Source: Luminiphilus syltensis NOR5-1B
GTDB taxonomy: Bacteria > Pseudomonadota > Gammaproteobacteria > Pseudomonadales > Halieaceae
Direction: 5' to 3'
Assembly: GCF_000158175.1 (NCBI RefSeq)
Contig: NZ_DS999411.1
Location: forward strand, 1,788,929 to 1,852,928
Length of the DNA stretch: 64,000 bases
Of the stretch, positions 1 to 10,164 are shown piece after piece (the first letter of the stretch is position 1; the number at the start of each line of letters is the position of its first letter). The translations under genes and the position numbers were made by a program. Below the pieces are notes generated by a model, which searched no databases, was not told the DNA's origin, and worked only from the letters and a program-made list of their open reading frames with translations.

Positions 1-234
1 GATCTCGAGCAGCCCAAGACCAAGCTGCTCGCGGAGCAGTTGAAGGGCTTCGGTCTCGAGAACGTGCTGATTATTTCCAGCGAAGTGGACAAGAATCTGT
101 ACCTGGCGTCGCGCAATCTTCATCGTGTTGATGTGAGCGATGTAGAGGGTGTCAATCCAGTGAGCCTTGTAGCGTTCGACAAGGTGTTGGTCACCGTCGA
201 CGCGGTGAAGAAGTTTGAGGAGGCGCTGGCGTGA
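1..234 (+). CDS. rplD: 50S ribosomal protein L4, C-terminal part
   Basis: The reading frame is open from the first base, so the 5' end of the gene lies outside the window and only about 77 C-terminal residues are present. They match the end of L4 (segments [15 protein letters not shown] and NLHRVDV), a 23S rRNA-binding protein that in E. coli also represses its own S10 operon. The stop codon overlaps the GTG start of rplW by four bases (GTGA), which implies translational coupling. Position directly before L23 in the S10 operon confirms the call. Confidence 0.93.
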   Translation, partial: DLEQPKTKLLAEQLKGFGLENVLIISSEVDKNLYLASRNLHRVDVSDVEGVNPVSLVAFDKVLVTVDAVKKFEEALA

Positions 235-527
235 ATCAGGAACGAGTTTTTCAGATATTGCTGGGTCCGCACGTGTCGGAGAAGGCCGCGATTGTTGCGG
301 ATAACAGCAATCAATATGTATTTAAAGTAGCGCTTGATGCCACCAAGGACGAGATTCGCACCTCGGTTGAGCAGTTGTTCAAGGTTACCGTAGACGATGT
401 ACAGACGCTTCGAGTGAAGGGCAAGTCCAAGCGCAATCGCTTTGGCTGGAGCAACAAGCCTTCCTGGAAGAAAGCTTACGTTCGTCTCGAGCAGGGTCAG
501 GAAATTGACTTTGCGTCGATCAGTTAA
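231..527 (+). CDS. rplW: 50S ribosomal protein L23
   Basis: 98 residues, close to the E. coli length of 100. L23 binds 23S rRNA at the exit of the peptide tunnel and docks trigger factor and SRP. Recognisable parts are the N-terminal [10 protein letters not shown] segment and the KSKRNRF basic loop. GTG is the only sensible start and overlaps the rplD stop. It is followed 13 bases later by rplB in the usual S10 operon order. Confidence 0.97.
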   Translation: MNQERVFQILLGPHVSEKAAIVADNSNQYVFKVALDATKDEIRTSVEQLFKVTVDDVQTLRVKGKSKRNRFGWSNKPSWKKAYVRLEQGQEIDFASIS

Positions 528-540
528 GGGGTACTGACTA

Positions 541-1368
541 ATGGCAGTCGTAAAAAGCAAACCGACCTCGGCCGGTCGCCGCCACCAGGTAAAGGTGGTG
601 GGTGCTGATCTCCATAAGGGTGCTCCCCACGCGCCGCTGCTGGAGAAACAGTCCAAGTCTGGCGGTCGGAACAATGCCGGTCGTATTACCACCCGGCATA
701 TCGGTGGTGGTCACAAGCATCATTACCGCGTTATTGATTTCAAGCGTAATAAAGATGGCATTCCGGCGAAGGTAGAGCGTTTGGAGTACGACCCCAACCG
801 TACGGCTCACATCGCACTGATGCTCTACGCCGATGGCGAGCGTCGCTATATTATTGCGCCTAAAGGCATCAAGGCGGGCGATACGCTCTATTCAGGCTCT
901 ACGGCGCCCATCAAGGCCGGTAACTGCCTGCCGCTGCGCAATATTCCAGTGGGTTCGGTTATTCACTGCATCGAGATGAAGCCGGGCCGTGGAGCCCAGT
1001 TGGCTCGCTCTGCAGGTGCGTCAGTACAGCTGGTGGCTCGCGAGGGTCAGTACGCCACTGTTCGGCTTCGTTCCGGCGAAACCCGCAGAGTGCCGGTTGA
1101 TTGTCGCGCTACGCTCGGAGAGGTATCCAACTCTGAGCACAGCCTGCGTAAGTTGGGTAAAGCGGGCGCTGCGCGATGGCGCGGTGTTCGTCCGACGGTG
1201 CGCGGCGTCGCGATGAACCCGGTCGATCACCCGCATGGTGGTGGTGAGGGTAAGACCTCCGGTGGTCGCCACCCCGTTTCGCCCTGGGGCCAGCCGACCA
1301 AGGGTTACAAGACACGCAAAAACAAGCGCACCGACACCTTTATTGTTCGTCGTCGTCGCAAGAAGTAA
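541..1368 (+). CDS. rplB: 50S ribosomal protein L2
   Basis: 275 residues, the normal size for L2, a 23S rRNA-binding protein near the peptidyl transferase centre needed for subunit association. The conserved C-terminal stretch containing [12 protein letters not shown] (the histidine region linked to peptidyl transfer) is intact, as are the [18 protein letters not shown] motif and the basic C-terminal tail. ATG start, 13 bases after rplW. Confidence 0.98.
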   Translation: MAVVKSKPTSAGRRHQVKVVGADLHKGAPHAPLLEKQSKSGGRNNAGRITTRHIGGGHKHHYRVIDFKRNKDGIPAKVERLEYDPNRTAHIALMLYADGERRYIIAPKGIKAGDTLYSGSTAPIKAGNCLPLRNIPVGSVIHCIEMKPGRGAQLARSAGASVQLVAREGQYATVRLRSGETRRVPVDCRATLGEVSNSEHSLRKLGKAGAARWRGVRPTVRGVAMNPVDHPHGGGEGKTSGGRHPVSPWGQPTKGYKTRKNKRTDTFIVRRRRKK

Positions 1369-1396
1369 TCGCTGAATAGGTAGAGAGGAAAACTAC

Positions 1397-1672
1397 GTGC
1401 CACGTTCATTGAAAAAAGGCCCCTTTATCGACCTTCACCTTATGAAGAAGGTTGAAGCAGCGGTTGAGAGTAATGATCGCCGACCTATCAAGACCTGGTC
1501 ACGACGATCCATGGTGTCACCCGACATGGTCGGTCTGACGATTGCCGTGCACAACGGACGGCAGCATGTGCCCGTGCTGATTAACGAAGACATGGTAGGC
1601 CACAAGCTGGGTGAGTTCGCGGCAACGCGCACCTTCAAGGGCCACATTGTCGACAAGAAGGCCAAGCGCTAG
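1397..1672 (+). CDS. rpsS: 30S ribosomal protein S19
   Basis: 91 residues starting with GTG at 1397, preceded by an AGAGGA Shine-Dalgarno element. S19 forms a complex with S13 in the 30S head. The signature [10 protein letters not shown] at the N terminus and [16 protein letters not shown] near the C terminus are clear. S10 operon order is kept: L2-S19-L22. Confidence 0.98.
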   Translation: MPRSLKKGPFIDLHLMKKVEAAVESNDRRPIKTWSRRSMVSPDMVGLTIAVHNGRQHVPVLINEDMVGHKLGEFAATRTFKGHIVDKKAKR

Positions 1673-1695
1673 TCAGGCCGGACGGAGATAGAAAG

Positions 1696-2034
1696 ATGGA
1701 AATAGCAGCAAAACTTCGTGGCGCCAGCATTTCTGCGCAAAAGGTGCGGCTGGTTGCCGACCAGGTCCGGGGTAAGCCGGTTGGTGAGGCACTCAACGTG
1801 TTGGAGTTCAGCCCCAAAAAGGCTGCGCACCTGGTTCGCAAGCTGTTGAATTCAGCGATCGCGAATGCGGAAAACAATGAAGGTGCGGATGTCGATGAGC
1901 TTCGTATATCGACCATCTTTGTCGATGAAGGCATCACCCAGAAGCGTATGCGCGCACGAGCGAAAGGTCGTGGTGATCGAATTTTGAAGCGTTCTTGCCA
2001 TATTACGGTCAAGGTCGCGGACAGCGAAGGCTAA
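1696..2034 (+). CDS. rplV: 50S ribosomal protein L22
   Basis: 112 residues. L22 lines the exit tunnel through an extended beta-hairpin, and changes in that loop are known to affect macrolide sensitivity. The [14 protein letters not shown] segment is that hairpin tip region and looks normal. ATG start with a GGAGATA ribosome-binding site upstream; 13 bases separate it from rpsC. Confidence 0.98.
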   Translation: MEIAAKLRGASISAQKVRLVADQVRGKPVGEALNVLEFSPKKAAHLVRKLLNSAIANAENNEGADVDELRISTIFVDEGITQKRMRARAKGRGDRILKRSCHITVKVADSEG

Positions 2035-2047
2035 GGGAGTAGACCGC

Positions 2048-2722
2048 ATGGGTCAGAAGGTACATCCAACAGGTATTCGTCTGGGCGTGGTCAAAGACCA
2101 CAACTCGGTCTGGTACGCGGACAGTAAAAATTACGCGAAGAACCTGATTAGTGATCTGCAGGTTCGCGAATACATTCTCAAGAAGCTGGATGCAGCTTCG
2201 GTAAGCCGGGTCGTGATTGAGCGTCCGGCAGCGACGGCACGTATCACTATCCACACGGCTCGCCCCGGTATTGTCATCGGTAAGAAGGGTGAAGATGTGG
2301 AGGCGCTGCGCAAGGAGTTGTCGGCCAAAATGGGTGTGCCTGTGCATATCAACATCGAGGAGATCCGCAAGCCCGATCTCGACGCCAGGCTGGTGGCTCA
2401 AAACGTTGCCCAGCAGCTCGAGCGACGCGTGATGTTTCGTCGCGCGATGAAGCGGGTCGTTCAAAACGCGATGCGTCAGGGTGCAGAGGGTATCAAGGTA
2501 CAGGTCGGCGGCCGATTGGGTGGTGCTGAAATCGCGCGGTCTGAATGGTACCGCGAAGGCCGTGTGCCTTTGCACACGCTGCGCGCTGATATTGATTATT
2601 CAACGTACGAGGCGGAAACCACTTACGGGATCATTGGCGTAAAGGTCTGGATCTTCAAAGGTGAAGTGATTGGCGGCGACGATGATGCGCCGGATACGTC
2701 GCGTCGTACCGCAGCCAATTGA
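2048..2722 (+). CDS. rpsC: 30S ribosomal protein S3
   Basis: 224 residues (E. coli 233). S3 sits at the mRNA entry channel and contributes to mRNA helicase activity. It starts [14 protein letters not shown], carries the KH-domain motif [12 protein letters not shown], and ends in a short, variable tail ([10 protein letters not shown]). Located between L22 and L16 as expected. Confidence 0.98.
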   Translation: MGQKVHPTGIRLGVVKDHNSVWYADSKNYAKNLISDLQVREYILKKLDAASVSRVVIERPAATARITIHTARPGIVIGKKGEDVEALRKELSAKMGVPVHINIEEIRKPDLDARLVAQNVAQQLERRVMFRRAMKRVVQNAMRQGAEGIKVQVGGRLGGAEIARSEWYREGRVPLHTLRADIDYSTYEAETTYGIIGVKVWIFKGEVIGGDDDAPDTSRRTAAN

Positions 2723-2743
2723 GCCCGGGCAGAGGAATAGAAA

Positions 2744-3157
2744 ATGCTGCAACCGAAACGAACTAAATTCCGCAAGATGCAAAAAGGCCGTAACCGCGGC
2801 CTTGCAGAGCGCGGTAGCAAGGTCAGCTTTGGCGAATATGCGCTGAAGGCGACCGGACGTGGTCGCATAACAGCGCGTCAAATCGAGGCCGCCCGTCGTG
2901 CGATGACGCGCCATATCAAGCGTGGCGGAAAGATCTGGATCCGTATTTTCCCGGACAAGCCGATTACCGGTAAGCCGCTGGAAGTACGACAGGGTAAAGG
3001 TAAAGGTAACGTTGAATATTGGGTCGCCCAGATTCAGCCAGGACGTGTGTTGTATGAAGTCGAAGGCGTATCCGAGGCGCTGGCTCGCGAGGCATTTGAC
3101 CTCGCGGCTTCCAAGCTGCCTTTGAAGACGGCCTTCGTCAAGCGGTCGGTGATGTGA
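2744..3157 (+). CDS. rplP: 50S ribosomal protein L16
   Basis: 137 residues. L16 organises the A site of the 50S subunit. It begins [17 protein letters not shown] and contains [14 protein letters not shown], both highly conserved. The arginine that is hydroxylated by YcfD in E. coli (in a [12 protein letters not shown] context) is present. The stop TGA shares its last base with the ATG start of rpmC. Confidence 0.98.
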   Translation: MLQPKRTKFRKMQKGRNRGLAERGSKVSFGEYALKATGRGRITARQIEAARRAMTRHIKRGGKIWIRIFPDKPITGKPLEVRQGKGKGNVEYWVAQIQPGRVLYEVEGVSEALAREAFDLAASKLPLKTAFVKRSVM

Positions 3158-3348
3158 TGAAAGCGAAAGATTTGCGAGAAAAGTCCGAGGAAGAGCTGAC
3201 CAAACAGCTTCTTGAACTCCGGGAAGAGCAGTTCAAGTTGCGTATGGCAAAGGGTACTGGTCAGTTGGGCCAGACTCATTTGCTGAAGCAGACCAAGCGT
3301 GATATCGCGCGGGTGAAAACTGTATTGGCGCAGAAGGTGGAAGCGTAA
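3157..3348 (+). CDS. rpmC: 50S ribosomal protein L29
   Basis: 63 residues from the ATG at 3157, identical in length to E. coli L29. An in-frame GTG three bases upstream exists but would not align. L29 is a coiled helical protein near the tunnel exit. KEL-type N terminus ([14 protein letters not shown]) and [21 protein letters not shown] are clear. It overlaps rplP by one base and rpsQ by one base, so the three are translationally coupled. Confidence 0.97.
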   Translation: MKAKDLREKSEEELTKQLLELREEQFKLRMAKGTGQLGQTHLLKQTKRDIARVKTVLAQKVEA

Positions 3349-3614
3349 TGAGTGCTGCAGAAAAACGAACCCGAACGGTTCAGGGCCGAGTTATTGGTAA
3401 CAAAGCCGATAAGACTATCACCGTTGAGGTAGAGCGCCGCGTCAAGCACCCGGTGTACGGGAAGTACATCAAACGCACCTCAAAGATCCACGCTCATGAC
3501 GAAGTCAACAGTGCGGGTATGGGTGACACGGTACTGGTTGCAGAGTCGCGTCCTATCTCGAAGACGAAGACGTGGACGCTGGTGGAAATACTTGAAACGG
3601 CACCGCAGATCTAA
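3348..3614 (+). CDS. rpsQ: 30S ribosomal protein S17
   Basis: 88 residues with an OB-fold. S17 is a primary 16S rRNA-binding protein. Motifs [18 protein letters not shown] and RPISKTKTW are conserved. This is the last gene of the S10 part of the cluster. The 49-base gap to rplN contains a small GC-rich hairpin (3633-3647) but no convincing promoter, so the spc genes may be read from the S10 transcript. Confidence 0.98.
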   Translation: MSAAEKRTRTVQGRVIGNKADKTITVEVERRVKHPVYGKYIKRTSKIHAHDEVNSAGMGDTVLVAESRPISKTKTWTLVEILETAPQI

Positions 3615-3663
3615 CGATCTCTGGTGACACGGTGCGGCCCCGCCGCAGGTTGGAGTAAAAGAA

Positions 3664-4032
3664 ATGATTCAGACCCAGTCATATTTGGAAGTCGCCGATA
3701 ACAGTGGTGCTCGTCGCGTTATGTGCATCAAGGTATTGGGTGGGTCCAAGCGCCGTTATGCGCGTGTGGGCGACCTGATCAAAGTGACCGTTAAAGAAGC
3801 GATTCCGCGAGGAAAGGTGAAAAAAGGCCAGGTGATGACCGCAGTCGTTGTTCGAACCAAGAAAGGCGTGCGTCGTCCGGACGGTTCGCTGATTAAGTTC
3901 GATGAGAACGCAGCTGTACTTCTGAACGCCCAGGATGCGCCCATTGGTACGCGAATCTTCGGACCGGTCACTCGCGAGTTGCGTGGCGACAAGTTTATGA
4001 AAATTATTTCTCTGGCGCCGGAAGTGATCTGA
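3664..4032 (+). CDS. rplN: 50S ribosomal protein L14
   Basis: 122 residues, the universal length in bacteria. L14 lies at the subunit interface, contacts helix 95 and is the docking site for the silencing factor Rsf[19 protein letters not shown] at the N terminus is diagnostic. First gene of the spc part. Ribosome-binding site GGAG about nine bases before the ATG. Confidence 0.98.
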   Translation: MIQTQSYLEVADNSGARRVMCIKVLGGSKRRYARVGDLIKVTVKEAIPRGKVKKGQVMTAVVVRTKKGVRRPDGSLIKFDENAAVLLNAQDAPIGTRIFGPVTRELRGDKFMKIISLAPEVI

Positions 4033-4057
4033 GCGACAGGACGAGAGGAACGAGGCA

Positions 4058-4372
4058 ATGGCAAAAATTAAGCGCGATGATGAAGTGATCGTCCTGGCCG
4101 GAAAGGATAAGGGCAAGCGCGGCAAGGTGCGTTCTGTGTTGGACGATAACCGCGTTCTGGTTAGTGGTGTCAATATGATCAAGAAGCACACCAAGCCCAA
4201 TCCACAAGCGGGCATCCAGGGCGGTATTGTTGAAAAAGAGGCCCCGATCCAGGTATCGAACATAGCGATTTATAACCCGGGTAGCAGTAAGGCCGATCGG
4301 GTTGGCTATAAAGTCGAAGACGGAAAGAAGGTCCGTGTTTACAAATCCAGTGGCGAAGTGATCGACGCCTGA
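4058..4372 (+). CDS. rplX: 50S ribosomal protein L24
   Basis: 104 residues. L24 is one of the assembly-initiating proteins of the 50S subunit and contains a KOW motif, seen here as [17 protein letters not shown] at residues about 8-24. [14 protein letters not shown] is also typical. Gap of 25 bases after rplN with a GAGAGGAA ribosome-binding site. Confidence 0.98.
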   Translation: MAKIKRDDEVIVLAGKDKGKRGKVRSVLDDNRVLVSGVNMIKKHTKPNPQAGIQGGIVEKEAPIQVSNIAIYNPGSSKADRVGYKVEDGKKVRVYKSSGEVIDA

Positions 4373-4404
4373 GCAAAAGCTCCGGCTGATTGAGGCAAGG
4401 AAAA

Positions 4405-4944
4405 ATGGCAACGCTAAAGCAGAAGTATCGAAGCGAAATAGCACCGGCGCTCAAAGAAACGCTCGGTCTTTCCAATGTGATGGAAGTTCCTCGCATCACC
4501 AAAATCACACTCAATATGGGTGTGGGTGAGGCGGTTGGTGACAAGAAGGTTCTGGAGAACGCCGTCGCGGACATGGAAAAGATTGCCGGGCAGAAGGTCG
4601 TGGTGACGAAATCTCGCAGATCGATTGCAGGTTTCAAGATTCGCGACGGCTGGCCTATTGGCTGCAAGGTAACGCTTCGCGGAGAGCGCATGTATGAGTT
4701 CCTGGAGCGGTTGATTGGAATCGCCATTCCGCGGATTCGTGATTTCCGTGGCATCAGCCCGAAGTCCTTCGATGGCCGCGGTAACTTTGCAATGGGCGTG
4801 ACCGAACAGATTATTTTCCCGGAGATCAACTACGACGAAGTTGACACTCTGCGTGGCATGGATATCACCATCACGACAACGGCAGCGAACGACGAACAGG
4901 GTCGTGCGCTTCTGAAAGCGTTCAATTTCCCGTTTAAGGGTTGA
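4405..4944 (+). CDS. rplE: 50S ribosomal protein L5
   Basis: 179 residues from the ATG at 4405, the same length as E. coli L5. An upstream in-frame TTG at 4390 would add five residues that do not belong to the family, and the AAGG ribosome-binding site favours the ATG. L5 binds 5S rRNA in the central protuberance. [16 protein letters not shown] and [18 protein letters not shown] are hallmark segments. Confidence 0.97.
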   Translation: MATLKQKYRSEIAPALKETLGLSNVMEVPRITKITLNMGVGEAVGDKKVLENAVADMEKIAGQKVVVTKSRRSIAGFKIRDGWPIGCKVTLRGERMYEFLERLIGIAIPRIRDFRGISPKSFDGRGNFAMGVTEQIIFPEINYDEVDTLRGMDITITTTAANDEQGRALLKAFNFPFKG

Positions 4945-4955
4945 GAGGGTAAAGC

Positions 4956-5261
4956 GTGGCTAAGAAATCAATGATTGCTAGAGAGCACAAGCGTACTCGC
5001 TTGGTAGCCAAGTACGCGGCCAAGCGTGCACAGCTCAAGGAAGTCATCACCAGCCAGAGCTCTAGTGATGAAGAGCGGTGGGACGCCCAGATCCAGTTGC
5101 AAAAACTGCCACGAGATTCCAGCCCTGTTCGCCAGCGGCGTCGATGCCAGATTACGGGGCGGCCGCACGGGGTTTACAGAAAGTTTGGTTTATGCCGAAA
5201 CAGGTTGCGTGAAGCGGCCATGAACGGCGATGTGCCGGGCCTGGTTAAGTCCAGCTGGTAA
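4956..5261 (+). CDS. rpsN: 30S ribosomal protein S14, zinc-free type
   Basis: 101 residues with a GTG start at 4956. S14 sits in the 30S head near S3 and S10. The C-terminal block ([20 protein letters not shown]) aligns with E. coli S14, and the CXXC...CXXC zinc ribbon of the short S14 form is absent, so this is the long C-minus paralogue. Eleven bases after rplE. Confidence 0.97.
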   Translation: MAKKSMIAREHKRTRLVAKYAAKRAQLKEVITSQSSSDEERWDAQIQLQKLPRDSSPVRQRRRCQITGRPHGVYRKFGLCRNRLREAAMNGDVPGLVKSSW

Positions 5262-5276
5262 CGGAGAAGAAAGCTT

Positions 5277-5672
5277 ATGAGCATGCAAGATCCCATCAGC
5301 GATATGCTGACCCGACTGCGCAACGCGCAGATGGCTGGCAAGACCTCGGTAGAAATGCCGGGATCCAAGCTTAAGGCCTCTCTGGCCAAGGTTCTGGCCG
5401 AAGAAGGCTATATCGCTGACTTCAACCTTGATAGCTCGTCGGGTAAGCCCCGACTGGCGATTGAGCTGAAATATTTTGATGGTAAGCCGGTAATCGCTGA
5501 GATTGCGCGGGTGAGTCGCCCCAGCCTGCGTCGTTACGCAGCCAAGGACGAGTTGCCTTCAGTCCGCAGCGGGCTGGGTATTGCCATCGTATCCACTTCA
5601 CATGGTGTGATGACCGATCGTGCCGCTCGAGCAGCGGGCGTCGGCGGCGAAATACTTTGCACCGTTTTCTGA
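5277..5672 (+). CDS. rpsH: 30S ribosomal protein S8
   Basis: 131 residues starting [17 protein letters not shown]8 binds the central domain of 16S rRNA and in E. coli represses the spc operon by binding the rplE start region. The C-terminal motif [20 protein letters not shown] is intact. Ribosome-binding site AGAAGAAAG precedes the ATG. Confidence 0.98.
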   Translation: MSMQDPISDMLTRLRNAQMAGKTSVEMPGSKLKASLAKVLAEEGYIADFNLDSSSGKPRLAIELKYFDGKPVIAEIARVSRPSLRRYAAKDELPSVRSGLGIAIVSTSHGVMTDRAARAAGVGGEILCTVF

Positions 5673-5700
5673 TTCGACGTTTTTAAGAGCAGACTGAGTT

Positions 5701-6228
5701 ATGTCAAGAGTCGCAAACAATCCGGTTACGTTGCCCAAAGGCGTCGAGGTTAATCTCGACGGTCAGACGGTGGCAGTTAAAGGTGGCAAGGGCACTATGG
5801 AGATGTCGCTGATCGACGGGATCAGTGTTGATCTCGGTGACGGCGTTGCCACAGTGACCTATCGATCTGATAAGGAGCGCGCTATCGCGGGCACTACCCG
5901 CGCGCTGCTCAACAACCTCGTCGTTGGGGTATCTGATGGCTGGGAAAAGAAGCTGGTATTGAATGGTGTGGGCTATCGAGCCAAAGCCACAGGATCCGTG
6001 GTCAATCTCACTATTGGACTCTCGCATCCCGTTGATTATCAGCTCCCGGACGGTATCTCCGCGGAAACGCCGACCCAGACCGAAGTGGTTATCAAAGGTA
6101 TGGACAAGCAGGCTGTGGGCCAGGCGGCTGCGGAAATCCGCAGTTACCGTCCGCCCGAGCCTTACAAGGGCAAGGGTATTCGTTACGCCGATGAGTATGT
6201 GCGGCGCAAAGAAGCCAAGAAGAAGTAG
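5701..6228 (+). CDS. rplF: 50S ribosomal protein L6
   Basis: 175 residues with the two repeated L6 domains. L6 lies near the GTPase-associated centre. [17 protein letters not shown] at the N terminus and [17 protein letters not shown] near the C terminus identify it. The gene follows rpsH by 28 bases and precedes rplR by 8. Confidence 0.98.
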   Translation: MSRVANNPVTLPKGVEVNLDGQTVAVKGGKGTMEMSLIDGISVDLGDGVATVTYRSDKERAIAGTTRALLNNLVVGVSDGWEKKLVLNGVGYRAKATGSVVNLTIGLSHPVDYQLPDGISAETPTQTEVVIKGMDKQAVGQAAAEIRSYRPPEPYKGKGIRYADEYVRRKEAKKK

Positions 6229-6236
6229 GGAAGAGC

Positions 6237-6587
6237 ATGAACGAGAAAACAGTATCCCGTTTACGTCGCGCTCGGAAGTCTCGCGTGAGAATGCGTGCCG
6301 TAGGTGCAACGCGCTTAACGGTCCATCGAACGCCGCGTCATATTTATGCACAGGTGTTGGCACCCGATGGCGACAAGGTGCTGGCTTCAGCATCGACGCT
6401 GGATAAGGATCTTCGCGGTGGCGCCACCGGCAATGTTGATGCGGCCTCGAAAGTGGGCGCGTTGATTGCTGAGCGCGCCAAGGCGGCAGGTGTTTCACAA
6501 GTGGCCTTTGATCGCTCGGGCTTTAAGTACCACGGTCGAGTCAAAGCGTTGGCAGACGCGGCTCGCGAAGGCGGATTGGAATTCTAG
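6237..6587 (+). CDS. rplR: 50S ribosomal protein L18
   Basis: 116 residues, E. coli 117. L18 carries 5S rRNA into the 50S subunit together with L5. The basic N terminus ([14 protein letters not shown]) and [26 protein letters not shown] are characteristic. Spacing of 8 bases on both sides to rplF and rpsE indicates one transcript. Confidence 0.98.
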   Translation: MNEKTVSRLRRARKSRVRMRAVGATRLTVHRTPRHIYAQVLAPDGDKVLASASTLDKDLRGGATGNVDAASKVGALIAERAKAAGVSQVAFDRSGFKYHGRVKALADAAREGGLEF

Positions 6588-6595
6588 GAAGAGTT

Positions 6596-7111
6596 ATGGC
6601 GTTCAACGATCAGAAAAGAGGTCAGCAGACCGAAGGCGACCTGCAGGAAAAGTTGGTGCAGGTTAACCGTGTTGCCAAGACCGTTAAAGGTGGCCGCATC
6701 ATGAGCTTCACAGCGCTCACCGTTGTCGGCGATGGCAAAGGTCGTGTGGGCTACGGTCGTGGCAAGGCTCGCGAAGTACCTGTCGCTATTCAGAAGGCGA
6801 TGGAGGCGGCGCGGCGCAATATGATCAAGGTCGAGTTGGTCGACGGCACCTTACAGTACCCGGTGCGTGCCAATCATGGCGCCTCAAAGGTGTACATGCA
6901 GCCTGCGTCAGAAGGTACAGGTGTGATTGCCGGCGGTGCGATGCGTTCGGTGCTGGAGCTCGCCGGTGTCCACAACGTTTTGGCCAAGTGCTACGGGTCA
7001 ACCAATCCGGTGAACGTGGTCCGCGCGACCTACAACGGTTTGCGCGACATGACGTCACCCGATGCGGTTGCGGCCAAGCGTGGCAAGACGGTTGAAGAGA
7101 TCCTCAGCTGA
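6596..7111 (+). CDS. rpsE: 30S ribosomal protein S5
   Basis: 171 residues. S5 works with S4 in translational accuracy. The double-stranded RNA-binding-like motif [19 protein letters not shown] and the [21 protein letters not shown] segment are conserved. No residue in the accuracy loop looks unusual. Within the spc gene order between L18 and L30. Confidence 0.98.
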   Translation: MAFNDQKRGQQTEGDLQEKLVQVNRVAKTVKGGRIMSFTALTVVGDGKGRVGYGRGKAREVPVAIQKAMEAARRNMIKVELVDGTLQYPVRANHGASKVYMQPASEGTGVIAGGAMRSVLELAGVHNVLAKCYGSTNPVNVVRATYNGLRDMTSPDAVAAKRGKTVEEILS

Positions 7112-7128
7112 GGCGGGAGACGGAACTC

Positions 7129-7311
7129 ATGAGCAAAACAATGATTAAGGTCACGCAGATCAAAAGTACCGCAGGTCGTCTCAAGGCGCATCAGGCGTGT
7201 GTTCGTGGCCTGGGGCTGCGTCGCATTGGCCAGACCGTTGAAGTCGAAGATACGCCGTCGGTCCGCGGAATGATTAATAAAGTGAACTACATGGTTCGTG
7301 TAGAGGGTTGA
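7129..7311 (+). CDS. rpmD: 50S ribosomal protein L30
   Basis: 60 residues, a normal L30 size. Small ferredoxin-like-fold 50S protein, non-essential in many bacteria. [30 protein letters not shown] and the IN-KV-YMVRVEG end are typical. ATG with GGGAGACGG upstream, four bases before rplO. Confidence 0.97.
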   Translation: MSKTMIKVTQIKSTAGRLKAHQACVRGLGLRRIGQTVEVEDTPSVRGMINKVNYMVRVEG

Positions 7312-7315
7312 TGTA

Positions 7316-7762
7316 ATGGCTGATGAAATGCGTTTGAACAGTCTGAAGCCTGCAGCGGGTTCAAAGCGGAACGCGAAACGCGTTGGCCGCGGTATCGGCT
7401 CTGGTGATGGCAAGACGGCAGGCCGTGGCCACAAAGGTCTCAAGGCTCGATCCGGCGGTAAAGTGAAGCCCGGTTTCGAGGGCGGCCAGATGCCGCTGCA
7501 GAAGCGTCTTCCCAAGTATGGCTTTACCTCGCGTATCGGTCGGACCACCGCGCAGGTGCGCCTGCATGAGCTCAATGCGGTTGCGGGTGATGTAGTGGAT
7601 CTCGCGGCGCTCAAGGAAGCCGATCTGGTTAAGAGCAATGTCCTGCGTGCCCGGGTTTTCCTTTCTGGCGAAATCACCAAAGCAGTCACCGTCAAGGGAT
7701 TGGCGGTAAGCAAGGGTGCTCGCGAGGCGATCGAAGCTGCTGGCGGGAGCGTCGAGGCGTAA
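7316..7762 (+). CDS. rplO: 50S ribosomal protein L15
   Basis: 148 residues. L15 is a late assembly protein of the 50S subunit. The ATG at 7316 has GAGGG about eight bases upstream; the in-frame ATG four codons later corresponds to the E. coli start. The glycine-rich basic region [19 protein letters not shown] is diagnostic. Translation may be coupled to secY, three bases downstream. Confidence 0.97.
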   Translation: MADEMRLNSLKPAAGSKRNAKRVGRGIGSGDGKTAGRGHKGLKARSGGKVKPGFEGGQMPLQKRLPKYGFTSRIGRTTAQVRLHELNAVAGDVVDLAALKEADLVKSNVLRARVFLSGEITKAVTVKGLAVSKGAREAIEAAGGSVEA

Positions 7763-7765
7763 TTC

Positions 7766-9091
7766 ATGGCCAACGGTATGCCATCAATGAACAATGCGGG
7801 AATGGGCGAGTTATTCGCCCGTTTACGCTTTGTATTTGTTGCGCTGATCGTCTATCGAATCGGTACGCACATCCCTGTGCCGGGTATTGACCCGGAGCAG
7901 TTGTCGGCGCTTTTCGACCAGAATCAGGGGACTATTCTCGGACTGGCAAACGTGTTTTCCGGCGGTGCACTCGAGCGCATGAGTATTCTTGCGCTGGGTA
8001 TTCTTCCCTATATTTCCGCCTCGATCATCATGCAATTGATGACCGCTGTAACCCCGTCTCTGGAGCAGCTCAAAAAAGAGGGCGAGTCAGGTCGTAGAAA
8101 GATAAGCCAGATGACCCGCTATTTAACGGTGCTGTTGGCCCTGGTGCAGGGCACGGGTATGACCGTTGGGCTTGCGAATCAAGGCCTCACTTTCGACACG
8201 TCGATTACCTTTTATGTCATCGCCATCACGTCGCTGGTCACCGGAGCCGTGTTCATGATGTGGCTGGGTGAGCAAATTACCGAAAAGGGCATTGGTAACG
8301 GTATCTCGCTGCTGATTTTTGCCGGGATTGTCGCGGGATTGCCCGCCGCGATCGGGCAGTCCATGGAGCAGGCTCGACAGGGCGAACTGAATATTCTTGT
8401 GTTGCTGGCCATTGTCGCCCTGGCAATCGCGGTTATTTATCTGGTTGTCTTCATCGAGCGCGGACAACGGCGTCTCACAGTCAATTATGCCAAGCGTCAG
8501 CAGGGCAATAAGCAGTACCAGGCGCAGTCATCGCACCTGCCGCTGAAGGTCAACATGGCAGGTGTAATTCCCGCTATTTTTGCCAGCTCAATACTGCTTT
8601 TCCCCGCGTCGGTGGCGCAGTGGTTTGGCAGCGCCGACAATGCGGATTGGCTGCAGGACCTGGCGGTGGCTATTGGGCCTGGGCAGCCGTTGAATATTAT
8701 CCTGTTCACTGGATTTATCATCTTTTTCTGCTTCTTTTACACCGCGCTGATGTTTAACCCACAGGAAGTGGCTGACAATCTCAAGCGTTCGGGTGCCTTC
8801 GTGCCGGGTATTCGCCCCGGTAAGCAGACGGCCAATTATATCGATGGCGTGTTAACCCGGCTCACGGTCTTCGGTTCAGCGTACATTGCGCTGGTATGCC
8901 TGTTGCCGCAGTTTTTGGTCGTCATGTTCAACGTTCCTTTTTACCTCGGCGGTACGTCAATGCTGATCGTTGTGGTTGTTGTGATGGACTTTATGGCCCA
9001 GGTGCAGAGCCACCTGATGTCTCATCAGTATGAAGGTGTAATGAAAAAAGCAAACCTGGCCAGCACCGGTCCCGCCGGCCGGCTACGGTAG
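7766..9091 (+). CDS. secY: Preprotein translocase subunit SecY
   Basis: 441 residues with the ten hydrophobic helices of SecY, the channel of the Sec translocon in the inner membrane, partner of SecE, SecG and SecA. Visible motifs are [14 protein letters not shown] at the N terminus, the plug region with [21 protein letters not shown], and the C-terminal cytoplasmic segment. It sits at its usual place between rplO and rpmJ. Confidence 0.98.
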   Translation: MANGMPSMNNAGMGELFARLRFVFVALIVYRIGTHIPVPGIDPEQLSALFDQNQGTILGLANVFSGGALERMSILALGILPYISASIIMQLMTAVTPSLEQLKKEGESGRRKISQMTRYLTVLLALVQGTGMTVGLANQGLTFDTSITFYVIAITSLVTGAVFMMWLGEQITEKGIGNGISLLIFAGIVAGLPAAIGQSMEQARQGELNILVLLAIVALAIAVIYLVVFIERGQRRLTVNYAKRQQGNKQYQAQSSHLPLKVNMAGVIPAIFASSILLFPASVAQWFGSADNADWLQDLAVAIGPGQPLNIILFTGFIIFFCFFYTALMFNPQEVADNLKRSGAFVPGIRPGKQTANYIDGVLTRLTVFGSAYIALVCLLPQFLVVMFNVPFYLGGTSMLIVVVVVMDFMAQVQSHLMSHQYEGVMKKANLASTGPAGRLR

Positions 9092-9109
9092 GTTTCAGGA
9101 GTAAGTAAA

Positions 9110-9226
9110 ATGAAGGTTAGAGCTTCAGTTAAAAAGGTATGTCGTAACTGCAAGATCGTTCGTCGTAACGGTGTGGTTAGAGTGATCTGTTCCAGCGATC
9201 CGCGACATAAGCAGCGCCAGGGATAA
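9110..9226 (+). CDS. rpmJ: 50S ribosomal protein L36, zinc-binding type
   Basis: A 38-codon gene starting ATG at 9110 with CAGGAGTAAG just upstream. The product begins [15 protein letters not shown] and ends HKQRQG. Zinc ligands Cys11, Cys14, Cys27 and His33 are all present, so this is the zinc-containing (C+) form of L36. It lies 18 bases after secY and closes the spc part. Confidence 0.97.
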   Translation: MKVRASVKKVCRNCKIVRRNGVVRVICSSDPRHKQRQG

Positions 9227-9231
9227 TTTCA

Positions 9232-9260
9232 TTGAAATTGTTTCGGCAAATCAGTAATAT
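9232..9260 (+). promoter_or_regulatory. Sigma70 promoter of the alpha operon (rpsM-rplQ)
   Basis: TTGAAA (9232-9237), a 17-base spacer and TAATAT (9255-9260) make a near-consensus sigma70 promoter about 70 bases before the rpsM start. It falls in the only sizeable gap within the ribosomal cluster, which is where the E. coli alpha operon promoter also lies. Confidence 0.75.
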
Positions 9261-9265
9261 GCGCG

Positions 9266-9331
9266 CCCCTCGATTTGAGTGCGTGGCGTCTGCTCGTGTG
9301 AGCAGCACAAAGAACGTTTGGAGATAAATCA
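9266..9331 (+). promoter_or_regulatory. rpsM leader, possible S4-binding autoregulatory region
   Basis: This 5' leader lies between the promoter and the rpsM start. In E. coli the equivalent RNA folds into a pseudoknot bound by S4, which represses the operon. A short match (GATTTGAGT here, CATTTGAGT in E. coli) and the self-complementary CTGCTCGTGTGAGCAG are visible. The pseudoknot itself was not demonstrated. Confidence 0.35.
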
Positions 9332-9688
9332 ATGGCGCGTATCGCCGGTGTCAACATTCCCGATCATAAACACGCAGTAGTCTCGCTGACGTACATCTAC
9401 GGTGTAGGCCGCACCCAGGCTAAGAAGCTGTGTGCTGTTACCGGCGTCGATGAGGCTACCAAAGTGGCTGACCTCAACGAGGGGCAGCTCGACCAGCTGC
9501 GTAGCCTCGTTTCAGAGATGACCATAGAAGGTGATCTTCGACGAGAAGTGTCAATGAATATCAAGCGGCTTATGGATCTCGGCTGTAACCGTGGTTTACG
9601 TCACCGCAGAGGTCTTCCCTTGCGTGGTCAGCGAACCAAAACCAATGCTCGAACCCGAAAAGGACCGCGCAAGCCGATCCGACGGTAA
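9332..9688 (+). CDS. rpsM: 30S ribosomal protein S13
   Basis: 118 residues, E. coli length. S13 forms bridges to the 50S subunit and contacts the P-site tRNA through its basic tail. [40 protein letters not shown] and the KKPIRR-type end are conserved. Ribosome-binding site TTTGGAG precedes the ATG. Confidence 0.98.
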   Translation: MARIAGVNIPDHKHAVVSLTYIYGVGRTQAKKLCAVTGVDEATKVADLNEGQLDQLRSLVSEMTIEGDLRREVSMNIKRLMDLGCNRGLRHRRGLPLRGQRTKTNARTRKGPRKPIRR

Positions 9689-9750
9689 GAGATTTTTTTC
9701 AGTGTAGCTACATCGCTTATTTGTAGCGTGGATATTGAAGTAGGAAAAAA

Positions 9751-10140
9751 ATGGCAAAGCAGGCCAAGACAACAAAGCGGAAGATCACCAAGCAGGTGGT
9801 CGATGGCGTAGCGCATGTGCACGCCTCTTTTAACAATACGATCGTCACCATTACCGATCGTCAGGGAAACACACTGAGCTGGGCGACTGCCGGTGGCTCA
9901 GGTTTTCGCGGCTCCAGAAAGTCGACGCCTTTCGCAGCACAGGTTGCCGCAGAGCGCGCCGGTGAAGCTGCCAAGGAATACGGCCTCAAGAATCTGGATG
10001 TCCAGGTCAAGGGCCCGGGACCGGGTAGAGAGTCAGCCGTGCGCGCACTGAACGCCTGTGGTTACCGCATCAGTAATATCACCGACGTGACGCCCATTCC
10101 GCACAATGGATGTCGCCCACCGAAGAAGCGTCGCGTTTAA
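9751..10140 (+). CDS. rpsK: 30S ribosomal protein S11
   Basis: 129 residues. S11 is part of the 30S platform and the mRNA exit channel. [20 protein letters not shown] and the C-terminal [16 protein letters not shown] are diagnostic. The 62-base gap after rpsM contains a small inverted repeat (GCTAC...GTAGC) of unknown significance. Confidence 0.98.
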   Translation: MAKQAKTTKRKITKQVVDGVAHVHASFNNTIVTITDRQGNTLSWATAGGSGFRGSRKSTPFAAQVAAERAGEAAKEYGLKNLDVQVKGPGPGRESAVRALNACGYRISNITDVTPIPHNGCRPPKKRRV

Positions 10141-10164
10141 CGCAAGCGCTGAGGATTTAATAGA

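Noticed and set aside
3633-3647. GC hairpin between rpsQ and rplN as a terminator
   Set aside because: Five-base stem and no T run. The adjacent genes are part of one conserved cluster, so transcription probably continues.
5704-6498. Long minus-strand open frame opposite rplF-rplR
   Set aside because: It is a mirror of highly biased ribosomal codons, has no ribosome-binding site or family sign, and the + strand genes are certain. The same holds for 2009-2575, 3679-4263, 7030-7794 and 10033-10656 on the minus strand.
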